64,000 bases of DNA, from assembly GCA_038049695.1 (NCBI GenBank), contig CP142451.1, positions 46,635,001-46,699,000 on the forward strand, given 5' to 3'. Source of the stretch: Cinnamomum chago (taxonomy: Eukaryota > Streptophyta > Magnoliopsida > Laurales > Lauraceae). Shown in pieces: positions 40,101 through 52,204 of this stretch (positions are counted from its first letter, which is position 1; each line of letters opens with the position of its first letter). The translations under genes and the position numbers were made by a program. The notes under the pieces are model-generated. The model worked only from the letters and a program-made list of their open reading frames with translations. It was not told where the DNA came from and ran no database searches.

Positions 40101-41840
40101 GGACACGAGATGGGATTTTTGAAAGTTATAGTGAGATACTCTCCTGTATTCAGGGTGACTTACCTAAGTCACGGGAGGCTTTTCCGGATTTATCTCATTA
40201 GTGCATGTATCATGCATTGAACAGGACCACTTGTAGGTGTGATCTCTAAAATAGTACTATCACTGAGAGAGATCAAATCACCTTATGCTACTGAGTGACC
40301 AGTGCTCTTAATCTTGAGCATATGTGGATGAATTGACGAAGTCGAGTTCTTGTACTTTAATTCACTATGGGTGAGATCCTGTTCATGGGTCAACAGCTCT
40401 GTGTTTTGGGTACTCGAGCTTGATTAGTTAGGACGTGCAGATGCAATAAAGAATCTATGCCATCTTGTGATGGAGTGATCGTCCCCTTAGAATTATCCGA
40501 TTAATCATTAGAATCTAAGATCTTAGTATATGGATGTTCCATATGGATATTGAACTTGTGGGTCGCTCCCTGGACCAAGAGAATGATATCCGCATGATGA
40601 TTAAGTCAAGGATATGAAGTTCTAAGGTTGAGATATAATCAAGAAGGTTGATAGTACATCGGATAACCTGACTTGATTATGGATGTTACATAGAGGGGCA
40701 TTTTGGTCATTTCACTTAGTAGGTCGAAGACGAATGTCATTCCCTGACGAGCTTATTTCATATTTAATATTTGTCCCTGGAGTGAAACCATAACTCTTTA
40801 GTGGAATGAGTTAGGGTTAAAATGATCTTAATGTTGCTATGGGGTTAGCATGGACATTTTGGTCATTTTGGGAGCCAAGGGCAAATATGTCTTTTGGTCC
40901 CTCTTCTAGCCATCTTCCTATATTGGCATGGTTTCCTAATTTGATTAGATGATATGTGGTTGAATTAATTTTGTGGAAAAATATTTTTGAGTTTAAATTC
41001 AAATAGGCTTTTGATGGCATACATGAATTTAACTCTAGCTAAATAATTAACTTGTGGGCCATGGTGTGTTTATCTATCTTGTGGGCCAGCCATAAGGGGA
41101 GCCCCTTGTGTGAGGTTTCCAAGTTTAACTAGGTATCTTTACTTGGAAGGAAGAATTCCTCTTTGGGTAAGAATTCCTATGATTAAAGTTTACTAAATTT
41201 TAGTATCTTTAATTAGAAGGTGTTGCACTGCTAAGGTGGCAGGTTACTAATTTTTGGGATACTCATTCCTATTAGAGAGAACTAAAAAGGAATGAGAACA
41301 ACATGTTATATATACCCCACACTACCCTAGGCGTGTAACATGCAATCAGAATTGCCCTAGGCGTGAAAGACATAGGAACTCCATTGGCCGCCCAAGAGAG
41401 AAAGAAAACTCACGCCCATTGCTCTCTTCTTCTTCATTCATTGAAGAGTTGAGATCAGGTCCTGGTTCTTTTTCCACAAAGTATAGTTCAGAAAACCCAC
41501 ATAGGAAACCATATTTTGATCCCACAATCAAAGCCAATCAGATTGGGTTGTGGAATAGAAGAGAAGATCAAAAACAAAAGCTACTGCAGAAAATTCCTGC
41601 AACTTGCATTGCTGACTGCAGGCTGAGATCAGACCTTTGGAGTTTTCTTTTTAGAGATTTGAGGCTTTCATATCATCAAGGTATTAGTCCTCTTTCATCT
41701 CCTTTCATTATACACATGTTGATCATGATTTCATGGAGTTTTATGCGTGTTTCATGGCTGCCAAATCAGATCTGCTTTCGTTTTAAAAAACATATCAGCC
41801 ATGGACGTCCAAGTTCAGATTAGAATAGCATGAACTTTCA
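40100..41840 (+). repeat. Partial copia-type LTR, 5' end missing
   Basis: It matches the solo LTR at 47,966-49,960 over most of its length. Shared blocks include CAGGGTGACTTACC, GTGATCTCTAAAATAGTACT, GGTCGCTCCCTGGA and GAATGAGTTAGGGTTAAAAT. It ends CATGAACTTTCA, like the TTATCTTTCA end of that LTR. About the first 250 bp are absent. It abuts copia integrase sequence at 41,841. Confidence 0.85.
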
Positions 41841-44800
41841 GTTATGGCCTAGGCGAAAGCCTAGTCTACAACATTTACACATTTGGGGTTGTCCGGCACA
41901 CGTGCTAAAGGTAAAGACGGACAAGTTGGAAACGAAGTCGGAAGTATGCACGTTTGTAGGATATCCTAAAGGAACTAAAGGTTGGTTATTCTATAATCCC
42001 AGAGAGCAGAAAGTGCTGGTAAGCACCAATGCGGTTTTTCTGGAGGAAGATTATATGATGGACCGGAAATCTTTAGAAAAGGTGATCTTGGAAGATATTC
42101 AAGAACAATCAATTCCAAATCCAAGTATGACCGAACTTGACGAAGAACCACCCCTACCAGACCCAGTAGTTACACCAGTACCTCGTCGTAGTGGGAGAAT
42201 AATCAGGCCCCCTGATAGGTTCTCGTTCTTGGGAGAGTCTTACGAGGCAATCTCGGAAGAACTGGAACAGGATCCTTGGAACTATGATGAAGCAATCAAT
42301 GACATAGATTCGGGACATTGGCAAGATGCTATGAAAGCTGAGATGGAGTCTATATACTCTAATCAGGTCTGGACACTTTTGGACTTGCCTGCCAATATTA
42401 AACCTATTGGGTGCAAGTGGGTCTACAAGAGAAAAAGAGGACCAGATGGAAAAGTTGAGACCTTTAAGGCCAGGCTTGTTGCGAAAGGGTATGCTCAGAA
42501 AGAGGGTATCGATTATGAGGAAACCTTCTCGCCGGTAGCCATGCTCAAGTCCATCCGGATACTCTGATCCATAGCGGCTCATCTCGATTATGAGATTTGG
42601 CAAATGGATGTCAAGACAGCGTTTCTCAACGACCATCTTGAGGAAGACATCTATATGATGCAGCCAAACGGTTTTATAGCAAGTAATCAAAAGCAAAGAG
42701 TTTGCAAGCTGCAGAAGTCCATTTAAGGACTGAAGCAGGCATCCCGAAGCTGGAACATCCGTTTTGACCGGGCAATCAAATCATTTGGTTTTAGTCAAAA
42801 TCCGGATGAGTCATGTGTGTACATGAAAAATGAAGGTGACAGGGTAGTTTTTCTGGTTTTATACGTCAATGACATCCTTCTCTTTAGGAAAGATATAGGA
42901 ATGTTATCAACAGTAAAAGTTTGGTTAGCAAAGACTTTTGATATGAAGGACTTGGGAGAAGCTAGTTACATCCTAGGGATCAAACTCCATCGAGACAGAA
43001 AAACTAGGATGATTGGCTTATCTCAAGCTGCTTACATAGATAAGGTACCGGTACGGTTTGCTATGCAGGACTTCAAGAAGGGTATCACACCTTTCAGGCA
43101 TTGAGTACACCTTTCCAAGGATCAGGGTCCCAAGACCCCGGAGGAAAAGGAGCTAATGAAAGCAATTCCATACGCTTCGGCTGTTGGTAGCCTCATGTAT
43201 GTTATGCTATGTACTAGACCGGATATCTGTCATTTAGTGGGCTTAGTCAGTAAATATCAGTCTAACCCAAGTCCTGACCATTGGACTGCTGTAAAATGTA
43301 TTCTCAAGTACTTGAGAAGAACTAGATATTACATGTTGATTTACGGCAGTGATGAGCTGATTCCAGTCGGATACACAGATTCTGACTTTATGTCAGATAA
43401 GGATTTCAGGAAATCCACCTTTGGTTATGTGTTTATGCTTGGCGGAGGAGCTATCAGCTGGAGGAGTATTAAACAGGAATGTACCGCTGATTCCACTTTT
43501 GAGGCTGAATATGTAGCGGCTTGTGAAGCAGCTAAGGAAGCAGTATGGCTCAAAAGATTCCTTTTGGAACTTGGAGTGGTACCTTTGGCACGACAGCCGC
43601 TCACAATTTACTATGACAGCAGCGGGGCAGTCGCTCAGTCCAAGGAACCCAGGAGCCATAAAAGCTAAAAGCACATACAGAGGAAGTATCACTTGGTCAA
43701 AGAGATTATGCAGAGAGGTGATACTGCAATCACCAAGATAGCTTCTGCGGACAATCTGGCAGATCCCTTTACTAAGCCTTTGACTACCAAAATCTTTGAG
43801 CAGCATGTAGACGGAATGGGCATGAGATGCAATCCTGATTGGCATTGAGCCCAAGTGGGAGATTGTTAGTTTTATGGTCTAAATACCAAGAGTATGATGT
43901 AATAAGTTGATTAATTTCTTTATTCATCAATACAATCATGTTTTCCTTTCATGAGATGAATGGTGTTTAATTATATACTAGCACATAACCAATACATATG
44001 ACATAATGGTTCATGAGATGAAATGGGTCCCATTAGTATATTAGATGTGATATATGTATATGGATGAGATCCACATATGGGAGATATGTGTCATAAATCT
44101 TATACTTAAAATATCTTCACAACCAGTGATGAGACTGGGCATCTCATCTGACAAGGTTGCAGCACTTTGATCACTATGAGATAGTGTGATTTGTCTCGAT
44201 CATCATAATGTAAGATTCTGGATCATAGTGCTGGTACATTGGATGTATTGAAGGACCATGAGAAACACCTTATATACACTTTCTTTACTTTAATGTCCGC
44301 TCTCATAATTCCCTAGCAATACACTCAGAATCCTGAGACATTAATGAACTCAAGTTTCTATCTATTCATTTGGTTTGAGTCACCAATGAGTGAGGCCAAT
44401 TGTAGGTCAACACCTCGGTGATTTGGGTACGTGGTAGTAGAGCTGTGGGAACATTTAATAATCAAGATGGAATCTATCTTTAATATCCCCTTGTGCCAAT
44501 TAATGGATTTATCATTGGTAAGTGCGCACTCATTCCGATTAAGAGTTAATTGGATCGGTACCAAATGATCACTATAATTAATTGGGGCTCAAGGATAATA
44601 AGATATGGATCTAATTTGGTCGACAGGTCCAATTGATCCATGGATATTGATAGAGGGATCTACTTGTGGTACTGAGGAAGTTTAGGGTCTTCACTGTAAT
44701 ATATTCCTAAGACTGGAGTGCAATTGCATTTATATAGTGGAGTTATTTGCAATTAACTGTGGGCCCGGATTTCACATGAGATGTGGGGTCGCGTGTTCTA

Positions 44801-45812
44801 GTTGGAGCCAGCTTTCTAAGGAATCCCTAGTGGTCCCCACGCTAGCCCAAATTATTAGAAAGATACTAATTATACTTGAACTCTAATATGAAGGTTACTA
44901 TTTCTATTTGAAGTGAGACTTCTAATAGTGGTAATAGTAAGTTACTAATTATTAATGGAAGTATGGCTTCTATTTTAATTAGAAAGGAGAAAGCTACTAA
45001 TTATTATGGAAATGAGACTTCTATGGCAACTAGCAAGGGAAAGGGTTACTACTTTGTAATAGGAGTTAAACTTCTATTTCAAATAGGAAAAGAGGTGGAA
45101 TGGAGGACTACAAATAGGGGATAGAACCCCTCTTGGACGTCCATATTAGTTTGAGCAATTCCAGCCCCTTTGTGTAAGTGTTGCACAAGTTCTCTTCCTC
45201 TCTTTCTCCTTTAGTTCCTAAAAGTTACTAGTTGGGTTTTCTCTTGAAGATTCCACCATCTTCTTGAGAAAAGAGATCTAATACGGGTCATAGCATGGAA
45301 GATCAAAAGGTGTTGGAGATCTTGATTTGGTTAGTGAAGGTGTTCATCATCAAAGAAAGAACTCAAATTCTCCATTAGAGCACTACAAGGCTCCAAAGGT
45401 ATATCTACATCCTTGTATGCTATAGATTTTGTGGTTGCATGTTTAGGTGATGTTTTCTATCTTCTAGATAGGATATATTGTTGTACATGGTTTATGAGTT
45501 TGAAGGAATGCATCCTGGATTGGGTGTGTTGCCTTCTAGATAGTTGATCCCTACATCAAGTGGGTCAAAAGTTTTTGAAACCTGTCTGGAAGGCCCACCT
45601 ACTTCCAACAATTGGTATCAGAGCCATACCTCATCTCTAATCATGTTAGATCAGTAAGCTTGCTCTAATATTTACATGACATGCGAAGAAGACGAAGCAA
45701 GGGCCATGTATGGATCAGTTTTGATGAATTTACTTGGTTTGATAGTATATTCTTGTTTGGATAGTCATAAAAGGGTTTAATTATGATGGAAGGATGGTAG
45801 GATGCCATTGAT
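41841..45812 (+). mobile_element. Second copy of the 9-kb copia family, truncated (fossil)
   Basis: It is in the opposite orientation to the copy at 19,347-28,516. Parts are the end of integrase and the linker (41,860-42,370), reverse transcriptase (about 42,380-43,100), RNase H (about 43,370-43,850), polypurine tract (about 43,850-43,863), LTR (43,864-45,610), primer-binding site TGGTATCAGAGC (45,613-45,624), then about 190 bp of leader matching the leader of the other copy. One LTR thus sits between two internal regions. The coding part is broken, with about four breaks. gag is missing. Confidence 0.9.
43864..45610 (+). repeat. LTR of the second copia copy (1,747 bp)
   Basis: It starts TGTTAGTTTTATGG and ends CACCTACTTCCAACA. 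It is the same family as the 1,857-bp LTRs but visibly more diverged from them than they are from each other. It is followed at once by a tRNA-Met primer-binding site, so it acts as a 5' LTR for what follows and as a 3' LTR for what precedes. Confidence 0.9.
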
Positions 45813-46985
45813 GATTAGTGATGAACATTGGGAGTTATGTGCCCATATAAGAGATTTATTAAAAGCTTTTTATACTTCAACATTATTTTTTTCCGGGATA
45901 TATTATCACACATCTAATGAAGCTTTCTAAAATTACTTTACAATTCAGTAGATTTTGAGATCATTTTTTTACTGAGTAGCACTATTAGAAACATGGAACA
46001 AAAATTGAATAAATATTAGAAAAACACTCCAATGACATTTTCGTTAGCTGCTGTATTTAATCCTAACTTAAAATTAAGTGGTGTACAGTTTTTTATTGAT
46101 GGAATAAATAAAAATATGAATTATATAGATTTAAATATTTTTTCAAATATAAGGGCAAATTTACAAGAATTTTTCAAATTTATTGTGAGCAAATGGGTAC
46201 AACTAGGCTTAGTATTGGCCATTCAAAAGTCCAACAAATAGGTGTTGGTGAGTGGGATGTGTGGTATTTTTCCCTATCCACGGGTATGTCAACCAGCTCA
46301 AGCTCAAGTAACATTTTGATGGAGTTATGATCGTATCTTGACGTCGGTGTAATACGGGTGCAAGATGCATCTAGTTTTGACATTTTAGCCTGTGGAAGCA
46401 ACAAGAAAGCATTTATCCGGTGTTGGCCGCCATGGCTCGTGATCTATTAACTATTCCAATGTCTTTTTTAGCATCAGAACAGGCTTTTAGTGCAGGTGGA
46501 CGTGTGGTGGATGACAAAAGAACAAATCTAACTGAAGAAACAGTGGAGTGTTGTGTTTGCCTATGAGACTGGTATTTGGCAGATCAAAGGAAGCAAGAGT
46601 TGACATTAATGGAAGATTATGATCCAGCAGAATACATTAGTGGACTATGCATTTGATTTTTTACTTTTTCCTTCATTGTAATTTGTAAATATATAAGTTT
46701 TTCATTCTTTTTTTATTTTTATTTGCTAAAAAGATTGTAAGGTTTTGAAGGTAATCCTATTTAGAAACCTTTAAGAAGTTAAGATCCAAATAGTCTCTCT
46801 TTTCAGTGGAGTAGGTTGAGTTTGATTGAACTACTTAAATATATTTGTCATTCTCCGTGCTTATGTTCTAATTTTTTTTTTAATACTGATCAGGGGAAAA
46901 AAAAGGAAAAAATATGAAGCCCGCCGGCCCGGCCCAAGGTTGGAGCGGGCCGTGCCGGTCCGGCCTGGCCCGTTTCACATGCTTA
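45812..46985 (+). mobile_element. hAT DNA transposon remnant
   Basis: Conceptual translation in several frames gives pieces typical of plant hAT transposases: RDLLKAFYTST..FSGIYYHTSNEAF near 45,850-45,930, a KLNKYW...TFSLAAVFNPNLKL segment at about 46,000-46,080, and the C-terminal dimerisation domain at 46,393-46,656 (PVLAAMARDLLTIP, SEQAFSAGGRVVDDKR, NLTEETVECCVCL). Inside the dimerisation domain one TGA lies at 46,564-46,566, and the upstream pieces are out of phase with it, so the copy is dead. A GC-rich segment at 46,915-46,975 (GGCCCGGCC, GGGCCGTGCCGGTCCGGCC) resembles hAT subterminal sequence. Terminal repeats were not located. Confidence 0.8.
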
Positions 46986-47421
46986 AGGAGCTTGATATCT
47001 GGCCGTACTGGTTATGGCACCAATCTAATAGAGGAAAAAAAGGCATTTTCTTTATTTGCTTCTTGGTTAAATAATAAATCATGGGATTGCTATTTTTACT
47101 AAGAAATGAAATACCAAATGAAACGGGAGAGTATCAAACGAGACGTTTGTAAGGCTCCATGGTGGGCCCGCATTGTAAAAATCTAAATTGCTCCTAAGTA
47201 ATTATCTCTATTTGTAGGGGTCCTCAAATTTCACTTGCTTAGCCTATGAACCATCATCAAATTCATTAAATGATATCTAACATGTTTTATTCACATATTT
47301 TACTTGTGATCAATCATATATGGACTTAATTTATATTAGAGTGAGATTTTATCAGCTCATTTATTATGAGTAGTTTAAATCTTTAGCAGGCGAGAACATT
47401 TTCACTTGGCTGCCCAGGGTT
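46986..47421. other. No gene recognised
   Basis: AT-rich DNA lies between the hAT remnant and the first CACTA terminus. No protein similarity or structured repeat was seen. Confidence 0.5.
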
Positions 47422-47965
47422 CACTACACCATAATAATCAATTAGTAACGGATCTACAGCCGTTACAAAAAATATTAGTAACGGTTATTTTACGTTGACA
47501 CAATTGCGTCACAAATGAAAAGTAACGGAAATTAGTAACACTTAATAACCGTTAGAAATATTACTAACGGTTATGAACTATGACTGAAATTAATTTCAGC
47601 AACACATCTATAATCGTTACAATTTATTAGTAACGGTTATTAATTTTGTTCATAGTTTGTTCCCAACGGATAAAACTGTTGGTAATTCCCACTTTCTGAC
47701 TCATATATAACTATTTGGTCAACCTATTTGTAACGGTTGTTATCTATTACGAAGTATTCTATTTGTAACGGTTAGAGTCCGTTACTAAGTATTATATTTG
47801 TAACGGTTTATATCCGTTACTAAGTATTTGTTGTTTTAAGAAAAAAAACAATAGAATTTCATGATCAATTTCTGACAGGCCACCTACAGTACTTCTGACT
47901 ACATAGATACTAAATGCTATATTGGTAAATGACACTTGCTATCAAAATTAAAAGAATCATGAAAC
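47422..47965 (+). repeat. CACTA subterminal repeat region A
   Basis: Direct and inverted copies of AGTAACGGTT and its variants recur roughly every 30-60 bp. Arrays of short subterminal motifs are the transposase binding region in CACTA elements (known). The matching array in element B is at 50,914-51,330. Confidence 0.8.
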
Positions 47966-49960
47966 TGTTGGGATTGGTGTATGCCCTAAAGCCCACTGAC
48001 TGCACTTTCATCTCTGTAACTGGATATTTATTGGTTATTTAATGGAATGACATCTTTCTCTTATTACTTGTGTATATGTATGGTTGTATAAGGCCCATTG
48101 TTTTCAAGTAAATGACTTAGGTGTGCAGTGGCTGCACACAGAAAGGTCTGAGTCATGGATACTGGAAACAACTAATATGTTCATAACTGAAAGGTGGAGT
48201 TGGGCACTTCATCTTGGTATAAGTTATAATGAGAAACTCTCCTATGTTCAGGGTGACTTACCTTAGTCACGGGAGGTCTTTCCCGGATTTATCTCATTGG
48301 TGCATGTGTCATGCATTGAACCGGACCATCTGTAGGTGTGATCTCTAAAATAGTACTATCACAGAGAGAGATCAAATCACCTCTTGCTACTGAGTGACCA
48401 GTGCTCTTAATCTTGAGCATTTGTGGATGAACTGACGAAGTCAAGTTCTTGTGCTTTAATTCACTGTGGGTGAGATCCTGTACATGGGTCAACAGCTCTG
48501 TGTTTTGGGTGCTCGGGCTTGATTAGTTGGGACGTGCAAATGCAATATGGAATCTATGCCATCGGGAGATGGAATGATCGTCCCCTTAGAATTATCCGAT
48601 TAATCATCATAATCTAAGATCTTAGTATATGGATGTTCCATATGGATATTGAACTTGTGGGTCGCTCCCTGGATCAAGAGAATGATATCCGGATGATGAT
48701 TAGGTCAAGGGTATGAAGTTCTAAGGTTAAGACGTAATCGAGAAGGTAGATAGTACATCGGTTAACCTACTTGATTATGGATGTTACATAGAGGGGCATT
48801 GTGGTCATTGTACTTGGTAGGTCAAAGACAATCGTCATTTTATGACGAGCTTATTGTGCATTTAATATTTGTCCCTGGAGTGCAACCATAACTCTTTAGT
48901 GGAATGAGTTAGGGTTAAAATGATCTTAATGTTGCTATGGGGTTAGCATGGACATTTTGGTCATTTTAGGAGCCAAGGGCAAATATGTCTTTTGGCCCCT
49001 CTTCTAGCCGCTTTCCTATATTGGCATGGTTTCCTAATTGGAAGATTTGTGGTTGAATTAATTTTGTGGAATAATAATAATTTTGAGTTTAATTCTAATA
49101 GGCTCTATGAGGCATACATGAATTTAACTCTAGCTAAATTATTGTCTTGTGGGCCATGGTGTGTTTAGCTAATATTGTGGGCCAGCCATAAGTGGGGTCA
49201 CATGAGTGAGGTTTCCAAGTTTGATTAGGCATCTTTACTTGGAAGGCAAGACTCCTCTTTGGGTAAGAATTCCTCTCATTAAAGGTTACTAATTTTAGTT
49301 TCCTAATTTAGTAAGTGTTGCACAACTAAGGAGACTAGTTACTAATTTTTATGGAAAGGTGTTTCCTATTAGAAATAGGAATGTACACTCTTTATAAGAA
49401 GGAAACTACCTTGGGCGTGCAACACATGAGTACTAATAGAAAGAGGAATACCCTAGTGGACGTGCATCACTATATAAAACCCCTTGGCCGTCCACTTTGA
49501 AAATAACACCATTCACGCCCAGCCCTCTTGTTGGCTGCCTTCTCCTTCATCTTAGGAGAGAGAAGATCAGCAACGTCCTTCTCCACAAAGAGAGATTCAG
49601 AAACCCTTCTTTGGATTCCATACTTTGATCCCACCATCATCACCAATTAGATTTGGGAGTGGAATAGGAGAGAAGACCATAGGAAGAAATTCTGCACAAA
49701 TTCCTGCACCTGGGTTGTAGATTGCAGGAGGATTTCAGAGCCTTAAAGCTTCTCTTTTCAAAGTTTCAGAGCACACAAATCATCAAGGTAATAGATTACT
49801 ATCTACTCCTTGATTTAGGAACATGTTGGTCATGATTTCATGGGTTTTAATGCATGGTTTAATGGCTGATTTCAAATCTGTTTTTAAGTTTTTAAAACTC
49901 TGGTTTAGCACAAATCAGCCATGTATATCTCTTTCCAGACCTGATATGCATTATCTTTCA
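47966..49960 (+). mobile_element. Solo LTR of a copia-type element (1,995 bp)
   Basis: It runs from TGTTGGGATTGGTGTATGCC to GCATTATCTTTCA and is flanked by the perfect 5-bp target duplication GAAAC (47,961-47,965 and 49,961-49,965). The empty site is seen directly in CACTA element B, where ATCATGAAACCACATCCCC is uninterrupted near 51,450. A TATA-like TATATAAAACC lies at about 49,471. A partial LTR of the same family lies at 40,100-41,840. Confidence 0.95.
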
Positions 49961-50128
49961 GAAACCACATCCCCATGTGGGATCAACACGTAAAAATAAA
50001 AAATATATATCAATACCGAAAACTTACTGCAGTCTTAAAAGGCATATATCTCTAGAGATACAACAGAATGAATATCCAACATGAATCAATGACACATCCA
50101 AAATGACATAAAGAAGAAAAAACCTTAC

Positions 50129-50524
50129 TTGTTCATGACCTCGTATTTTCATGAATCGACGCAATAATTCACGTTTGTAGTGGCAGTCACCGCTTAGATG
50201 GCCAGCACGTATCTGAATTTGTGAGAGAAACCATCGAGAGCAAACCTTAGGGATTAAAGAGAACTCCAAGTCTCATGCACTAAACACAAGTTATGTAAAG
50301 TTGATATAGAAAAAAAAAACCAGCTAGAATAAATCATAGTTTAGGAACCATCAGAGCACATACTATATGAAAAGAATCCAAATTACCTCGCTGCAAGCAT
50401 GATGGGCACAATTAGCCCAGTCCAAATTTGCAGCCCAACAGTCATCATACGCATGGATTAGCTCATGGATAACAACTTGGTTGACTTCATCTTGAATATT
50501 CATATGATTACTACATAACATTAT
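50129..50524 (-). pseudogene. ATP23: Captured fragment of ATP23, mitochondrial inner-membrane metalloprotease (2 exons)
   Basis: Two in-phase minus-strand exons are present: 50,387-50,524 (46 codons) and 50,129-50,212 (28 codons). The first carries NHMNIQDEVNQVV and the zinc-protease motif HELIH (HEXXH), then AYDDCWAANLDWANCAHHAC. The second carries IRAGHLSGDCHYKRELL and KIRGHEQ. Both are bounded by AG acceptors and GT donors. In the family the HEXXH site removes the presequence of ATP synthase subunit 6 or aids its assembly. The N-terminal third and the C-terminal exon (normally rich in NPYC..A) are missing, so this is a fragment. It lies directly right of a CACTA left end, which suggests capture. 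No stop occurs inside either exon. Confidence 0.88.
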
Positions 50525-50913
50525 CTGATGATACATAAAAAAGGTAGGTAAGTACCATCATCAAATAAATGGTGTCAGTTGTTCATAGTAGCATCCACAC
50601 CAACATAATATGCATCTCATCTGTCTGTCCAAAAGATCATCTTCTTATAAAAGAAAGAGAAATTTACATATTAACAACTGCAGTTCTTTATAATTAAAAT
50701 TAGCCACCTGCGTATTCTACTTTCGCCCATAAACACCTCTAGGCTCTAGTAATCATTGGAAAATCTCGGTTAACCACCTTGACTAGTTTTTTCCCGATAA
50801 ATGAAATCCACTGTCTCACGCAATTTAGAACTGTTGAAAATGTAAAAGAGACTGCATATTTATGTTCGCTAGTATCGAATAAAAGATCAACCGAATTGAT
50901 ATGAAGAAACAAA
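50525..50913. other. No gene recognised between ATP23 exons and CACTA B
   Basis: AT-rich, intron-like sequence. If it derives from the captured ATP23 gene it would be intron upstream of the HEXXH exon. The last three bases (AAA) are the target site of CACTA element B. Confidence 0.5.
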
Positions 50914-51330
50914 CACTACACCATAATAATCAATTAGTAACGGATCTATAGCCGTTACAAAAAATATTAGTAACGGTTATTTTACGTTGACACAATTGCG
51001 TCACAAATGAAAAGTAACGGAAGTTAGTAACACTTAATAACTATTAGAAATATTACTAACGGTTATGAACTGTGACTGAAATTAATTTCAACAACACATC
51101 TATAATCGTTACAATTTATTAGTAACGGTTATTAATTTTGTTCATAGTTTCTTCCCAACGGATAAAACTGTTGGTAATTCCCACTTTCTGACGCATATAT
51201 AACTATTTGGTCAACCTATTTATAACGGTTGATATCTGTTACGAAGTATTCTATTTGTAACGGTTGGAGTCCGTTACTATGTATTATATTTGTAATGGTT
51301 TATATCCGTTACTAAGTATTTGTTGTTTAA
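50914..51330 (+). repeat. CACTA subterminal repeat region B, left
   Basis: About ten exact TAACGG/CCGTTA cores plus variants occur in 420 bp. It is nearly identical to 47,422-47,840. Confidence 0.8.
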
Positions 51331-51768
51331 AAAAAAAACAATGGAATTTCCTGATCAATTTCTGACAGGCTACCTACAGTACTTCTGACTACATAGATAC
51401 TAAATGCTATATTGCTACATGACACTTGCAATCAAAATTGAAATAATCATGAAACCACATCCCCATGTGGGATCAACACGTGAAAATAAAAAATATATAT
51501 CAATGCTGAAAACTTACTACAGTCTTAAAAGGCATATATCTCTAGAGATACAACAGAATGGAGGATCAATTTCATAGAGCAGTAAAGCTGGAAAAATGGG
51601 GTAGCCCACTGACCGTCATTCCAATCTCTGAGCAGCCCCCAAAGGAACAGAATGGAGAATAATCCATTCTGCCAGATAATTCAAGACTGACTATGAGAGT
51701 TGGGGCATACGTACCCAGGCACACCCATAAACATGTAAAACAACAAAAATAAAGATTGCAGAGTTTAC

Positions 51769-52077
51769 CAAGCCTTTCAAATTGAAACTTGTCTCCCAAT
51801 ACAGCATTGGCAAGAGTGGATACAACAAAAGCTTCTGGTATTACCTCTTTGGAATGTGAATTCAAATCAGCAAGCCAATCATCAAGTTCAGCAGGATTCT
51901 GATGCAATTAGAAAGAAGTCATGAGCACAGCTGTGACTTTGTAAAAAAAAAAAAAAAAAAACCTACAGAGAAATGAGAGTAACACACCTCTGAAAGCAAT
52001 AGTTTATCAAACAATCTGACTTCCACTTTAAGAGGATCGACCCCTGGAGAAGGTTGTGCTACCCAATGGAGAACACC
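51769..52077 (-). pseudogene. Captured fragment of glutaminyl-tRNA synthetase (2 exons)
   Basis: The minus-strand exons are 51,988-52,077 (30 codons, GVLHWVAQPSPGVDPLKVEV then RLFDKLLLSE) and 51,769-51,898 (NPAELDDWLADLNSHSKEVI and NAVLGDKFQFERLG). They are consecutive in GlnRS, in its C-terminal anticodon-binding beta-barrel region, and have AG acceptors and GT donors. The enzyme charges tRNA-Gln in the cytosol. The catalytic Rossmann fold is absent, as is the end of the protein, so no aminoacylation activity is possible from this piece. It sits about 0.2 kb inside the left arm of CACTA element B, which supports capture. The reading frame is open within both exons. Confidence 0.88.
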
Positions 52078-52204
52078 CTGCATCAAGTGTCAATAGTTCA
52101 CATCAAGTGACAAAAACACTCTTCACAAAGATATATAATTTGAAAGAGCAGGTGGAGATTGAATGTGCTGTATGTTTGTTTTTTTTTCTCTCTCTCCCTC
52201 TCTC

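Larger units (their letters stand above)
47422..50913 (+). mobile_element. CACTA transposon A, left end and left cargo
   Basis: It starts CACTACACCATAATAATCAATTAGTAACGG. The first 540 bp carry many TAACGGTT/AACCGTTA subterminal motifs in both orientations. After a solo-LTR insertion (47,966-49,960) the shared sequence continues to about 50,068. The left end of CACTA element B (50,914-51,559) is the same, about 97% alike where compared. Beyond 50,068 the two elements carry different cargo; here it is ATP23 exons. No right end is seen before 50,914. Element B appears to be inserted in A, so A probably resumes at 60,914 and its right terminus would lie further right, possibly outside the window. 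Confidence 0.75.
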
